Source: a virus
Strand: one strand, 5' to 3'
DNA length: 27,610 nt
Virus record (IMG/VR): IMGVR_UViG_3300048694_000467
Span: 1-27,610 of that record
Notes under the pieces: model-generated
The model's database searches: none
The model's input: the letters and a program-made list of their open reading frames with translations, nothing else
What the model was told of the DNA's origin: nothing
Part shown: positions 15,458 through 24,758 of the stretch, piece by piece
Position numbering within the stretch: position 1 is the first letter of the stretch
Layout: the number at the start of each line of letters is the position of its first letter
Made by a program: the position numbers and the translations under genes

Positions 15458-17011
15458 TTAGAATTGTGGTATTTCTTCGATTAACACTGTACGTGATAAA
15501 TCTTCAATAAATACATCACAACGGTCTTTCATCCAGATCTCATAACCAGGGAATTTGTTCGCAGAACTCATACCTTGAGACTTAGCAAAACCTAAGTGGT
15601 GACGAGTACCATCGATATAACCCCAAGTCATTGAAGGAGCACCTTTCATACGTACTTCACGGATGTTGTTTACCATTGAACCATCGCTCATTGGAGATAC
15701 ATCAAATACCATGAATACAGGTGTAGACTTTTTGTTTTGTCCAAATTCCAAGTTTGTTTGAGGTAAATCTAATTCTTTCAAGTGAATTAACTCAACACGA
15801 CCAGTCTCACGAGTAACCATTGCATCGAATGCAAAGTTGTAAGTGATGTGTTGACCTTCTCCTTGCATGTAACGATTACCAGAATCAGCCATGAAAGTTA
15901 AACCAGAGTTTAATGCATCATTCTTTAAAGCTTGTTGGAACACGTCAAAACCAGCTTCATTAGTGTACATTTTAACTCTACGATCCTTAACATCAACACG
16001 TCTGTAGAACAAATCACCAAACACTGAACGAATCAAGTTTGCAGTGAACTCTCCACGGTTGTATTGTACTAAGTTACCGTTATTTCTCATTCTGTGGTAT
16101 ACACCAGCAGAAGTACGTTTTAATTCTTGCTTAGAACCATTAGTCTTAACGGTACCTGGTTTAGCCCAGATCATACGCTTAACTTTTAATTCTAACATAG
16201 ACTTACGCATCCAGAACTCAATAAATGGTTCCCATTTAACATCATTACGAGTTAAAGGTAATTGGTTACGTCTTTGAGGAGCATATACTAAGATATCCAA
16301 TGGATTACCTTTGCTATCTCTCATCATTTTGTCATCAGCCCACTCAGTGATCTTGTGCTCATAACCATATGCAGAACCTAAAGATTCAAACATAGTGATT
16401 TGCTCACCTAAACGAGGAAGACCTAATAAGTCTTGATCGAATTCACCAATTGCAGCATCAACTAATTCTAATTCAATACCTACTTTTAAGAATGTAGCAC
16501 TAACGAAGTCTACTGTAGGATTATCACTTACTAAAGTGAAAGTGTACAAATAACCCATGTTCCATGGTTGAGGATCTTTAACCACATAGAAACGAGGACC
16601 ATACTGACGAGTACCTACAGAAACAATTGCATTCTTAGAAAACTCATTAGTATCAATAACTAATGTGAATTCTTGTCCATCAATACCAGGCTTAGATAAA
16701 TCCTGTGTAGAAGTTGGAACATCAATGATCTTTGGAAACTTGTAAGGAACTTGTACTTGCCACTTCCAAGCATCACTGTTGTTATCAATATAGTAAGGAG
16801 TGCTCTTGTTAATCATGTCCAAGAAGTCATTACTGTAAAGAGAACTCTGAGTGTAAAGGCTTATGATCTTCTTATCATAATCTGCTGGCTCAGTAGAGTG
16901 AAAGCTTTCCAAGTGGTTCGCATCTGTTAATTTACCTACAGCACGCTTGTCCATAGAAGCGACACGAGCATAAGTAAAACCAGTTAAACCTGGAATTGTT
17001 TGAATTGCCAT
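15458..17011 (-). CDS. Major capsid protein (HK97 fold, crAss-like)
   Basis: The 517-residue product fits the usual length of crAss-like major capsid proteins (about 490-510) and lies where expected: after TerL, portal and a scaffold-like gene. The N-terminus (IQTIPGLTGFTYARVASMDKR) and the motif-rich middle (MRNNGNLVQYNRGEF near 312) look like HK97-type shell proteins. Codons are biased (AAC, GAA, CGT, GGT/GGA, TTC more frequent), in line with the highest expression in the block. The leader is nearly pure A and T (AAATAAAAAAATG), typical of Bacteroidota translation starts. A long structured element follows the stop. No protease gene is seen next to it, so maturation by cleavage is uncertain. 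Confidence 0.75.
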   Translation of the reverse strand: MAIQTIPGLTGFTYARVASMDKRAVGKLTDANHLESFHSTEPADYDKKIISLYTQSSLYSNDFLDMINKSTPYYIDNNSDAWKWQVQVPYKFPKIIDVPTSTQDLSKPGIDGQEFTLVIDTNEFSKNAIVSVGTRQYGPRFYVVKDPQPWNMGYLYTFTLVSDNPTVDFVSATFLKVGIELELVDAAIGEFDQDLLGLPRLGEQITMFESLGSAYGYEHKITEWADDKMMRDSKGNPLDILVYAPQRRNQLPLTRNDVKWEPFIEFWMRKSMLELKVKRMIWAKPGTVKTNGSKQELKRTSAGVYHRMRNNGNLVQYNRGEFTANLIRSVFGDLFYRRVDVKDRRVKMYTNEAGFDVFQQALKNDALNSGLTFMADSGNRYMQGEGQHITYNFAFDAMVTRETGRVELIHLKELDLPQTNLEFGQNKKSTPVFMVFDVSPMSDGSMVNNIREVRMKGAPSMTWGYIDGTRHHLGFAKSQGMSSANKFPGYEIWMKDRCDVFIEDLSRTVLIEEIPQF

Positions 17012-17047
17012 TTTTTTATTTTTTTAATTTTTGTGAATATGTTGTTT

Positions 17048-18334
17048 TTATACAAACCATGATGTAGGTTTGGCAGGCTTAGAAGATTTAATAGAAGTTT
17101 TAGAAGCTTGTCTAGCAACCTCTCCAAATAACTCATTTGACTTTTTGGTGAGACCTGTCTTTTGAATAGTAGAAAGTGTAGGATCTTTTTCTAAGATTTT
17201 AAGTAGCAATGCCACCTTCACTTTTTTCTCATGATTCTCAGGACGTTTAAGCTCTAAGATAGTCTTATCAAAATCTGTGAGAGTCTCACCAGAATTTGTT
17301 TTGTACTTATCTGTAACTAGGAAATCTTGTAGTTCACCAGCCAATTTTGGGTTAAGAGGGATGCCATCAAACTCTTTAGCTTTCAACTTATCCTGCAACA
17401 CACTATTCACATTCTGAACGTATTGTTGCTTATATTGAGCTTGTTGTTGTAATTGGGCCTCTTTTTGTTGTTCCAATTGTTGAAGCTTTGCAGCTTCTTT
17501 CTTTATTAACACCTTATGATGTTTAGTAGCTACGCTTTCTAAATCACCATAGTTTTTAAGTCTTTCTACTTCTGTTGTAACATCTTCAGGATCAAACCCT
17601 TGATCTGTTAATGCTTGTTTGATTACAGCCACTTGATTTGCTTCTTGAGTAAGATCCATATCAGCGAATGACTGTATTTGATTGAATGCCCCAAAGTAGT
17701 CTTTAGGATCTACTCCTTTTACAAATATGGCATCAAATGCTTTTTGATAATCTTCTCCAAATTGACCAATGAAGTTGTCTACTATTTCAATAGCTCCTTT
17801 CTTTTTCTCAGTGTTAAACTTCTCTAAGAAAGCTTCAGGAGTTTCAATTGCTTCTTCTTCTTCATCATCACCCTTGGAAAATACACCTAATTTAAAAAGA
17901 TCTTTAGATAGAGCGGAGAACTGATTAGGTTCATTTCCTTTTCCTTCTTCATTATCATCATCTTCAGAATCAGATTCTTCAGTTTTAGGATCTGCTTTAC
18001 TATCTTTACTAGGTTTCTTAACTGGTTGAGGATCAGTGTCTTCTTCATCATCTTCTTCCTCATCATCTCCTAATAAGAAATCTGAAAGACCTTTAGAAGC
18101 ATCTTCATCATCTTTCTTAGGAGCGTCATCACTAGTTGCTGCAGGTGCTGCCTTTTTAGCAGGAGCTGCTGTCTTTTTATCAGGTTCATCTATCTTCTGA
18201 ATATCATCAGGATTAGATGTGGATGTCTCAGGAGCAAACAAATCTTGTAAAAGTTCTGTGCTTCCCATACCCATTTCCATAGTATCTTGAATACTAAAGT
18301 TACCCAATTGGGGATTATCTAGATTTTCAGCCAT
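17048..18334 (-). CDS. Scaffold-like acidic coiled-coil protein
   Basis: This 428-residue protein has a very acidic low-complexity region (about 60-170, with DDEEEDDEED runs and Ala/Lys/Pro stretches), a mixed middle, a Gln-rich coiled coil at about 278-315 and a basic Ser/Lys C-terminus (TSIKSSKPAKPTSWFV). This build, and the place between portal and capsid genes, is what is expected of a phage scaffold or capsid-assembly protein: disordered, coiled and with a basic end that contacts the shell. It is the first gene behind the promoter at 18366-18396, so scaffold and capsid may be made from a separate, stronger transcript. The leader AACTACATATG is shared with two other genes. Confidence 0.65.
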   Translation of the reverse strand: MAENLDNPQLGNFSIQDTMEMGMGSTELLQDLFAPETSTSNPDDIQKIDEPDKKTAAPAKKAAPAATSDDAPKKDDEDASKGLSDFLLGDDEEEDDEEDTDPQPVKKPSKDSKADPKTEESDSEDDDNEEGKGNEPNQFSALSKDLFKLGVFSKGDDEEEEAIETPEAFLEKFNTEKKKGAIEIVDNFIGQFGEDYQKAFDAIFVKGVDPKDYFGAFNQIQSFADMDLTQEANQVAVIKQALTDQGFDPEDVTTEVERLKNYGDLESVATKHHKVLIKKEAAKLQQLEQQKEAQLQQQAQYKQQYVQNVNSVLQDKLKAKEFDGIPLNPKLAGELQDFLVTDKYKTNSGETLTDFDKTILELKRPENHEKKVKVALLLKILEKDPTLSTIQKTGLTKKSNELFGEVARQASKTSIKSSKPAKPTSWFV

Positions 18335-18365
18335 ATGTAGTTGTATTTATTTGGTTTTCAAGGTG

Positions 18366-18396
18366 TAAAAGTATATTAAGTTAAGTTAATAGCAAA
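18366..18396 (-). promoter_or_regulatory. Bacteroidota-type promoter of the scaffold/capsid unit
   Basis: On the minus strand TTTG (18396-18393), a 19-base spacer and TACTTTTA (18373-18366) fit TTTG-N19-TAnnTTTG with one mismatch. It lies in the 120-base gap before the scaffold gene, leaving an untranslated leader of roughly 25 bases. The gap has no clear terminator, so it probably boosts the operon rather than starting a separate one. Confidence 0.5.
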
Positions 18397-18454
18397 GAGA
18401 GAAGGCACTATATGACTCATTATTTAATATAATATAGCATTAATATTTTTTACT

Positions 18455-18985
18455 CTAATCTAATTTGTTAACAAAATTGTCATTTATGAGCCTAAAGCTC
18501 CTTATTGGAGCAAGATCTGTAAGCGTAACTTGTTGTACCTCAACCCCCCATTTACGTGCTTCCACTCTCACCTTCTTAGTAAGTGTGTTGTCTAATTCTG
18601 AATCTGTACATTCTTCTAGTGTCATAGACATAATAACATTCTTAATGATACTAGATGACATATCTGATAGAGCATCTTGGGCATCATACACCTCCAATAG
18701 GAATGTTTTAACATCTGCTATCTTATATTTAATCACCCCCTTCACCACAATATTCTGTTTGTCTTTGGTATATAGAGATTGGGCATCTAAACTTAATGTA
18801 GTTACTACCACATGTTGATCTATCACCTCATCAAAGAATGGAAATTTAAAATGGAAGCCTGGTTGTAAAACTGATTGAAATTTACCAAATCTTAGTAATA
18901 CAGCAGCTTCATAGTCCCTGATTATTACAAAAGGGACTATTTGATACCACCAATGAGATAGTATTTCAATCAGTTTATCAAACAT
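18455..18985 (-). CDS. SPFH/Band 7 (stomatin-prohibitin) domain protein
   Basis: This 176-residue protein has a hydrophobic N-terminal segment (about 5-22, LIEILSHWWYQIVPFVII), followed by the SPFH signature: AAVLLRFGKF at 27-36, QPGFHFKFPFFDEV at 41-54, KDKQNIVVKGVIKYKI at 74-89 and KWGVEVQQVTLTDL at 145-158. Cellular stomatin/HflC proteins continue with a coiled coil for ring formation; this one ends just after the SPFH domain, so it is short. It begins two bases after the portal stop. In bacteria SPFH proteins scaffold membranes and control the FtsH protease. A role in the virion, in membrane protection or in host FtsH control is open. The domain call is strong; the purpose is not known. 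Confidence 0.8.
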   Translation of the reverse strand: MFDKLIEILSHWWYQIVPFVIIRDYEAAVLLRFGKFQSVLQPGFHFKFPFFDEVIDQHVVVTTLSLDAQSLYTKDKQNIVVKGVIKYKIADVKTFLLEVYDAQDALSDMSSSIIKNVIMSMTLEECTDSELDNTLTKKVRVEARKWGVEVQQVTLTDLAPIRSFRLINDNFVNKLD

Positions 18986-18987
18986 AA

Positions 18988-21570
18988 TTATTTAGTTTTC
19001 TTAGCTCTTCCCTTGGCATTCTCCTTGGCAACAGCTAAATCATTTGCTTGGTTTTCTCTAGCTACTTTCAATTTCTCCATTTCAATCTTCATCTTATCAG
19101 AAGCTTGTTTATTTTGAGATTGTATTTGAGCTAGTTTAATTTCATAATCCTTAGCAGCTTTCACTTGATCATGGGCTAACTTACTGGTTTCCAATACATC
19201 AGGAACACCACTTGTGTCTACATCAGATAATGGACCTGATTTAGCCTCAGCAGCAATCATTGCTATTTGAACCTTATTGATTCTATCTAACTCATTTTGG
19301 TAATCATCATGAGCTTGTTTCTCTTGTTGTTGTTGTTGAGCAGCAGCAATTTGTTGGTCAGCAATTTGTTTTTGTTGCTCCATTTGTTGTTGCTGTTGTT
19401 GCATTTGTTGATCTTGAAGTTGCTCTTGTCTTTCTTTAAGAGTCTTGAACACCTTCTTCATTTGACGTACAGAGTTTGTACTGTAAAGCTCAATGATATC
19501 ATATAAGCTTCCACCATTTTGAATAACAGCTTGAGATAATCCACGTAATTCTTGGAACATCTTTTGATCTTCTGGTCTGTTTGTCAAATACACTTTTAAA
19601 TCTCTAAACTTCAAATCTGTACCATTCACTTGTACAAATGCACTCTCTCCTTGAGAAGTGATGTATGAAATGGTAGATTGTGGCTTCTTAGTTTCTACAT
19701 ATAATGAAGCATCAATAATTGCTTGGTATAATTGTCCTAATACATATTCATGAGCTACAAACAAAGGTTCAGTTTGAGAGTAGGATTGTGTAATAGCAGT
19801 GTTTGTACCTGTAGCAGATTCACTAGCTGAGATAGATCCTAAACGTTGTTTAGACATACCTATTAATTCCCAACACTCATTCTTTAATTGAACAGCTAAT
19901 TGATATCTAGATTGAATCTCTTGCGTACGTGTAAGGTCAATGTCTCTAAATTGATTGAAGCTAGAAGGACTCTTTAAGTTCTCTGGACTGTCATCAATAA
20001 ATACAACTCCTCTATTACGTGCTTCCATTTCCCATATATCTAATGCATCCTGTGCATCACCATCTTTAGGAACTGGTACGTGTCTGATAGATGTTAAATA
20101 CACCTTACCCACTTCCTTCTCAAGAAGTTTGTATAATTGGTTCATACAAACATTGTATAAAACCTGGAAAGGTTTCATTAAATCTACTAAGCTCTTAGCT
20201 TCTGTATTCTTCACCTCATGTACCAATCCAATGATTGGACAATAAGGAAGTAATTTAAATGGTTTGATATGATAGATGTCTGGACCAATCTTGATACCTT
20301 GGTACCATTGGTTAATCCATCCCCATTCTAAAGATTCTTCTGTAGGAATAGTTCCTGATTTGTAATTCTCATCTACTAACATAGATTGCTCATTACCCAT
20401 TTCATCTAAATAGATAAGCTTTCCTATCTTTTTCTTACTAATCCAATAGGTACGAACAACAACATATTTATAACCAAAGCTACTAACATTTGATGTTAAT
20501 CCTAAGAAGTCTTTTAATCCATCATTGTTCTCCTTCATTTCTGATTCAATAATCATTCTAGTCTGAAGAACTAATGGATCATATGTATCATATTGTACAG
20601 AGTCAATACCAGGAATAGCATCTGGATTACCAAGATTAGATTCACGTACATTGATTAAACCATAATCTTGTAATGAGCTACGTAAGTGGTCAATCTCATC
20701 TTTTGTTAATTCAGGAATAGATTCAATGATTTCAGATAGTTCCATAACCTGTACAGTACCAGCAGCATATGCTCCTTGTGCTCTACCTGTAGGATCTGAA
20801 ATATACTTTCTATCAGGAGTGGTTAAGAAGAATGTATTTTTTGGGTTAGCCACTTCTACATTAAATCCAACTTTTGAGTTGTCTTCATATATATGATAGA
20901 ACTCTCTAGCAGAAATAAGCATGTCTCTAAATGCATCTTCACTCTTCTCCTTCAATACAAACTCAGCCTTCTGAGCTGTAAGAACATGGTTAGCCCATTT
21001 CTCAGCAATAGATGTGTAAGAATCAATTTGTTCTTTCACTTCCTCTAAGGTCATGTTTTGTAAATCCTCATCAGATATTTCTTCTCCTTTCAGAGCAGCT
21101 TGTTCTTGTAGTTTTTGTCTTGCTTGAGCTATTACATAGTCTTGAAGAATCTGTGTTTTAAACTCAAGTTCTTCAGACTTACTATCATCATCAAATGCTT
21201 TTACATTAAAAGAATCTGGTCTTTTACTTATCTCACCTACTAATTCATTAAGAGGAGTGGTGATAATAGAATACATTTTAACATAAGCTGGAAGTTGTAA
21301 ATCTGCTGTAAGCATATCTGTAAAACTTCTCACCTGTGGTTCTTGGTAGAAGTCTTCCATACGTAGAATTCCTTTTACCAAATCATAGTTCTTAACAAAC
21401 GTATCTCTATTCTTTACATACTCAGCATAAGCTTTGTTTGCAAAGTAGTCCATTGTATTCTTTATCCAACTCTCATCTTGCTTCTCTTTCTCAGTTTTGA
21501 ATTGGTCAGGGAATATATTCAGGTATGCGTACCTGATTGTTGCGTCTTTTGTATACCTTATAATTGCCAT
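18988..21570 (-). CDS. Portal protein
   Basis: This 860-residue protein starts at the TAATG overlap with TerL, the classic terminase-portal pair. The core shows portal-like features: a long helical N-terminal half, an IIGLVHEVKNTEAKSLVDLMKPFQ stretch near 446-470 and ARNRGVVFIDDSPENLKSPSSF near 535. The last ~160 residues contain a Gln-rich coiled coil (about 710-757) and a second Lys/Gln coil to the end, consistent with the barrel or internal helices seen in large crAss-like portals. Its length is at the upper end for phage portals. The portal forms the dodecameric gate through which the terminase packs DNA. The two-base gap to the SPFH gene suggests coupled translation. Confidence 0.75.
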   Translation of the reverse strand: MAIIRYTKDATIRYAYLNIFPDQFKTEKEKQDESWIKNTMDYFANKAYAEYVKNRDTFVKNYDLVKGILRMEDFYQEPQVRSFTDMLTADLQLPAYVKMYSIITTPLNELVGEISKRPDSFNVKAFDDDSKSEELEFKTQILQDYVIAQARQKLQEQAALKGEEISDEDLQNMTLEEVKEQIDSYTSIAEKWANHVLTAQKAEFVLKEKSEDAFRDMLISAREFYHIYEDNSKVGFNVEVANPKNTFFLTTPDRKYISDPTGRAQGAYAAGTVQVMELSEIIESIPELTKDEIDHLRSSLQDYGLINVRESNLGNPDAIPGIDSVQYDTYDPLVLQTRMIIESEMKENNDGLKDFLGLTSNVSSFGYKYVVVRTYWISKKKIGKLIYLDEMGNEQSMLVDENYKSGTIPTEESLEWGWINQWYQGIKIGPDIYHIKPFKLLPYCPIIGLVHEVKNTEAKSLVDLMKPFQVLYNVCMNQLYKLLEKEVGKVYLTSIRHVPVPKDGDAQDALDIWEMEARNRGVVFIDDSPENLKSPSSFNQFRDIDLTRTQEIQSRYQLAVQLKNECWELIGMSKQRLGSISASESATGTNTAITQSYSQTEPLFVAHEYVLGQLYQAIIDASLYVETKKPQSTISYITSQGESAFVQVNGTDLKFRDLKVYLTNRPEDQKMFQELRGLSQAVIQNGGSLYDIIELYSTNSVRQMKKVFKTLKERQEQLQDQQMQQQQQQMEQQKQIADQQIAAAQQQQQEKQAHDDYQNELDRINKVQIAMIAAEAKSGPLSDVDTSGVPDVLETSKLAHDQVKAAKDYEIKLAQIQSQNKQASDKMKIEMEKLKVARENQANDLAVAKENAKGRAKKTK

Positions 21571-23609
21571 TATGTAAACAATTTATTTTTATATTTTTTA
21601 GGAGCTCTGCCAAACATCCCTCCTCTTGCTTCTGTAAATAATACATTTCCTTTCTTCTTTGAGAACATAGCTTTCACTCTTTCATCACCTGATCCTCCCA
21701 CCTTTCCGATAATTGGGTCCATCTTAACAGCTTGAGCAATAGCTAATTCTGCAGCAATAATACGGTCAAAGTTACCTTGATCATTATATTGTATCACCTC
21801 TTCTAATAAAACAGGATCAAATATCTTACTCACTCCTGTCACTTCTCTTATAATGTTTCCATCTTTATCCTTCTCCTCATATATTGTTCCTTCCAAATAC
21901 TTCTTTAAACAGATGTGAAGGTAGTCAATTATCTTCTGACTTGAACGATGAATTCCATATTCTCTCTTCACTGTTGTATTAGGAACAATCTCCATAAGCC
22001 ATTGAGGTTGTTTCTCTAGATAGTGAGCATCTCCTTTAGCTTTCATATATTCTATAAAGGATATGTCATCATTCTCACACAGTGTTCTAGCATTGTAATA
22101 CTTGATAAGAAGACGTGCTTGCTCTTCCCATGTTTCTTTCTTATCAGGTCTAGCTACATACGAAGCTACGAACATATCTTGATACTTCTCACCTGTAATA
22201 TCATGCATTCGTTTATAAACATAAACTGCTCCCAATGAGGAGCTATATGCTGATTGTCCTTGTCTGTAAGGATCGACACCTGCTACATACAATCCATATG
22301 GAGGTGTGTCAACAGGAAATTCATATATAATTACAGGAGCATCTTTATTATCACTATTCTTAAGAGGGAAGTTACTAATAGGAGTTTTATCTGTAAACTC
22401 ATGTTTTACAACACCCTCATCATTGAACAATATAACAGGAGTTCCTGTTTTTTCTTGTTGTAATAATTTACTTTTTTGTCTTTTAGCAGCTTCAATATCA
22501 AAGATGTTTGTATCCTCATTCAAGAATATATCGTCCACTTCAAGTGGATAGTACATCTTTTCTTTTAAATAAGCTATTCTATCTCCAGCCTTTTTAAGTC
22601 TTTCTAAATTAGCAGTGGTTATTTGATCAGCTTTCTCTTGATTACTAATCAACATCTCTATATTATAAAGCTCAGAACCAAGAGGCTCATTTAAATATTC
22701 ACCTAATGATCCTTTTTCTTTGGCTTCCATCCTATACTTATTGGATATAAACAATCCATGTATACGAGATTCATCTTTACTGTTATTATATGGAAGGAAA
22801 TTGAAGTTGTCTACATCAAACATTAAGCTTTTTGCATCCATGAATTTCTTCATATCACCACCAGTCCCAGTAAGAATGGGGCTACATCCCCAACCATAAG
22901 GAGTTGTGAAACCTGGAATAGCAGCTTGTAAGCCTCGAAGGAAAGATCCTTTACCAATCTCATCTATAATTAATTTACGTGGTTTAGTACCTGCAATTGC
23001 CTCTTCATTATTACCCTCATCAAGGTTACGGATAAGGATAGAAGAGAAAGGGATACGTTCACCAGACCTAGTCTTTATACCAAGTGTAACCTGGTTCTTC
23101 CAGTTATCCTCAATCCTCTGCCACCTCCAATATTCTGGAATGAAGTTTAACCCCTTATCAATCTTATCTGTAATAAGTTTAATATCTGGGGCATTCAAAC
23201 CAGCAATAATGTTTTGGGAGTTTTCGTCAAACGTAGCTCCCCATGCTATATAAGATGCCTCAAGAACAGATTTAGCAAAACGTCTAATACCTAGAATGAG
23301 TAAGCCCTTTTTTTCAGTTTGAGCTCTATCAATTTCGTTTGTCACAATCCATTCATTGTCCCTTAAAAAAGGGTTGGCATATTTTTGAGATATTCTACCT
23401 CTATCATCTATAACATCCACTTCTGTATGCCAGATGTTTAGATGCCAATATAAAAAGGGGTTGATATAAACACCCCCCATCACAGCTCCATTTAAACAAA
23501 GCTCTTTGTGAAAATCATAAAAAGGCTTATACTCAGAAGAATCTTTATCTGGAAGTCTCTTCTGGTTTATAAACCAATCTTTATAATCTATACTTTGTAG
23601 TTCGTTCAT
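21570..23609 (-). CDS. terL: Large terminase subunit (ATPase-nuclease)
   Basis: This 679-residue DNA-packaging motor has its main motifs in order. A Walker A-like GIRRFAKS lies at 107-114, with Arg-Arg where Gly is more common. Walker B LIIDEIGK spans 213-220, with catalytic Asp216-Glu217. A TGTGGD coupling motif lies at 247-252. The nuclease domain has VAGVDPYRQG near 442-451 (Asp446), CENDD at 511-515, and NFDRIIAAELAIA with Asp615. The N-terminal ~85 residues are the usual lid region. Both ends are joined by TAATG to the small gene upstream and the portal downstream. The motifs are read directly; the headful cutting mechanism cannot be judged here. Confidence 0.9.
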   Translation of the reverse strand: MNELQSIDYKDWFINQKRLPDKDSSEYKPFYDFHKELCLNGAVMGGVYINPFLYWHLNIWHTEVDVIDDRGRISQKYANPFLRDNEWIVTNEIDRAQTEKKGLLILGIRRFAKSVLEASYIAWGATFDENSQNIIAGLNAPDIKLITDKIDKGLNFIPEYWRWQRIEDNWKNQVTLGIKTRSGERIPFSSILIRNLDEGNNEEAIAGTKPRKLIIDEIGKGSFLRGLQAAIPGFTTPYGWGCSPILTGTGGDMKKFMDAKSLMFDVDNFNFLPYNNSKDESRIHGLFISNKYRMEAKEKGSLGEYLNEPLGSELYNIEMLISNQEKADQITTANLERLKKAGDRIAYLKEKMYYPLEVDDIFLNEDTNIFDIEAAKRQKSKLLQQEKTGTPVILFNDEGVVKHEFTDKTPISNFPLKNSDNKDAPVIIYEFPVDTPPYGLYVAGVDPYRQGQSAYSSSLGAVYVYKRMHDITGEKYQDMFVASYVARPDKKETWEEQARLLIKYYNARTLCENDDISFIEYMKAKGDAHYLEKQPQWLMEIVPNTTVKREYGIHRSSQKIIDYLHICLKKYLEGTIYEEKDKDGNIIREVTGVSKIFDPVLLEEVIQYNDQGNFDRIIAAELAIAQAVKMDPIIGKVGGSGDERVKAMFSKKKGNVLFTEARGGMFGRAPKKYKNKLFT

Positions 23610-23941
23610 TATTTTCTATTTGCTAAGAATTCAGCAGCTGCTCCTGACAACTCTCCTTTACCTCTCACTTCCACCTTAGCTTCTTCTGCACTTCTTAACT
23701 TGTCTACCACTTCTACAAGAGCCAAATAGTTTTTCATTGTCTCTTGTACAAACTTACCCTGAGCTTCTATAGAAGCAATCACCATAGGTAACATGCCTCC
23801 TTTAGCTGTGGGTTTCCACTCAATCCTATCTTTCAATTCATGTAGTGGGTTTGCATCTACATAAGCTTTCCATGATTTAAGCTGTTGCTCAGCCCATTCA
23901 AGCTCTGTATTTATATATGTAGTTTTTTTAATAGTCGCCAT
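23609..23941 (-). CDS. Small helical protein before TerL
   Basis: This 110-residue, nearly all-helical protein contains a WAEQQLKSWKAYVDANP helix, a KGGMLPMVIASIEAQGKF segment and a probable coiled coil (about 70-95). It precedes TerL, joined by TAATG, and overlaps the upstream gene by 14 bases. That is the usual place for a small terminase, and oligomeric helical rings fit that role, but I see no helix-turn-helix DNA-binding motif. It may be a divergent TerS or an unrelated packaging helper. The name is left open because only position supports it. Confidence 0.5.
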   Translation of the reverse strand: MATIKKTTYINTELEWAEQQLKSWKAYVDANPLHELKDRIEWKPTAKGGMLPMVIASIEAQGKFVQETMKNYLALVEVVDKLRSAEEAKVEVRGKGELSGAAAEFLANRK

Positions 23942-24209
23942 CTTCTTCCTCTTTTAAAATATTATCAAGATCCATTCCCTCTTTTATAATCTTCTCAAGT
24001 TCAGACTCATCTGTATGTGGGACATCCATTTCAAGTTCAGACTTATACTTATTCAAAGCAAATACTAACTCTTTATCTGTTATCCCCCAGATATCACCAT
24101 AATCTGCTAGAGCTGTAGCTAAATGTCTTCCCATATTGTATGTAGGAAAGTCTTTATGTAGTTCCTGCAGAATAGATATCACTTGATTATAAGGATTCTT
24201 ACTACTCAT
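23928..24209 (-). CDS. Small acidic protein of unknown function
   Basis: This 93-residue protein has the pattern PTYNMGRHLATALADYGDIWGITDKE near residues 22-47 and an acidic C-terminal helix (LEKIIKEGMDLDNILKEEED). I recall the N-terminal pattern as frequent just upstream of terminase genes in Bacteroidota phages, but no function is assigned. ATGA joins it to the upstream stop and it overlaps the downstream gene by 14 bases, so it is part of one coupled chain. A packaging regulator is possible; the acidic tail could mimic DNA. Its coding status is well supported by the overlaps. Confidence 0.55.
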   Translation of the reverse strand: MSSKNPYNQVISILQELHKDFPTYNMGRHLATALADYGDIWGITDKELVFALNKYKSELEMDVPHTDESELEKIIKEGMDLDNILKEEEDGDY

Positions 24210-24466
24210 ATTAATTGGTTAAAGTCCTCATCAGACAGTTTATTTAATGTTTCACTCTGCACCTCAATAGATGTATCCTCTTCAAAATACTTTACACCCT
24301 CTGGTGTCATGTATTCTGGTATAAAGGATATAGCCATTCTGTCTTGTCTTTCTCCCTTCTCTGCTATAATGTCAATATAATCCACCCCCTTATTATACAA
24401 ATCTACAAGGACATCTATAAACTTATTTATAGGAATCTTTTCTATGACGGTTTCTCTATTTTCCAT
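24206..24466 (-). CDS. Small acidic protein of unknown function
   Basis: This 86-residue protein is acidic, with an N-terminal helix (FIDVLVDLYNKGVDYIDIIAEKGERQDRM broken by a turn) and a C-terminal acidic stretch. No cysteines, transmembrane segments or known motifs are seen. It overlaps the zinc-protein gene by 11 bases and the next gene by ATGA; its TGA stop shows that TGA is read as stop here. Function is unknown; it is expressed together with the packaging genes. Confidence 0.5.
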   Translation of the reverse strand: MENRETVIEKIPINKFIDVLVDLYNKGVDYIDIIAEKGERQDRMAISFIPEYMTPEGVKYFEEDTSIEVQSETLNKLSDEDFNQLI

Positions 24467-24758
24467 ATTCTATGGCGGTTTTGATTTCTTGTTCTTTATC
24501 AACAGAATCTATTACAGCTACCCATTTTTTTCTAGGACATTCACAAGAAAGGCATCTCACCTTGGCTGAAAGTGTACATCCACAATCCCTGCAATGTTCA
24601 TCCATTCTTGTTGTTTTAAAATTCTTAGAGTGCATTTCACACCCTTCACATATAGAGATTCTTTCTTTAGCCACTTCCTCAATAAGAGGTTTCATTTCCT
24701 TAGATGGTAATAAGTTGTTTTTCCATCCCTCATAAATCTGGGAGAAATTAATCTTCAT
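24456..24758 (-). CDS. Eight-cysteine zinc-binding protein
   Basis: This 100-residue protein has eight cysteines in a regular layout: C37-x2-C40, C56-x2-C59-x-C61 and C69-x2-C72-x-C74, which would bind two zinc ions. A helical N-terminal part (SKEMKPLIEEVAKERISIC) precedes the cysteines. Similar small zinc proteins occur near the terminase genes of many Bacteroidota phages. DNA or RNA binding is likely but unproven. The leader AACTACATATG lies within the end of the HU/IHF-like gene, which it overlaps by 11 bases, and its TAG stop sits in the next gene's start region. Confidence 0.65.
   Translation of the reverse strand: MKINFSQIYEGWKNNLLPSKEMKPLIEEVAKERISICEGCEMHSKNFKTTRMDEHCRDCGCTLSAKVRCLSCECPRKKWVAVIDSVDKEQEIKTAIEYGK

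Noticed and set aside
15328-15510. 60-codon frame on the plus strand over the structured element
   Set aside because: It overlaps the end of the capsid gene in antisense and lies over the hairpins. The structured-RNA reading explains the region better.
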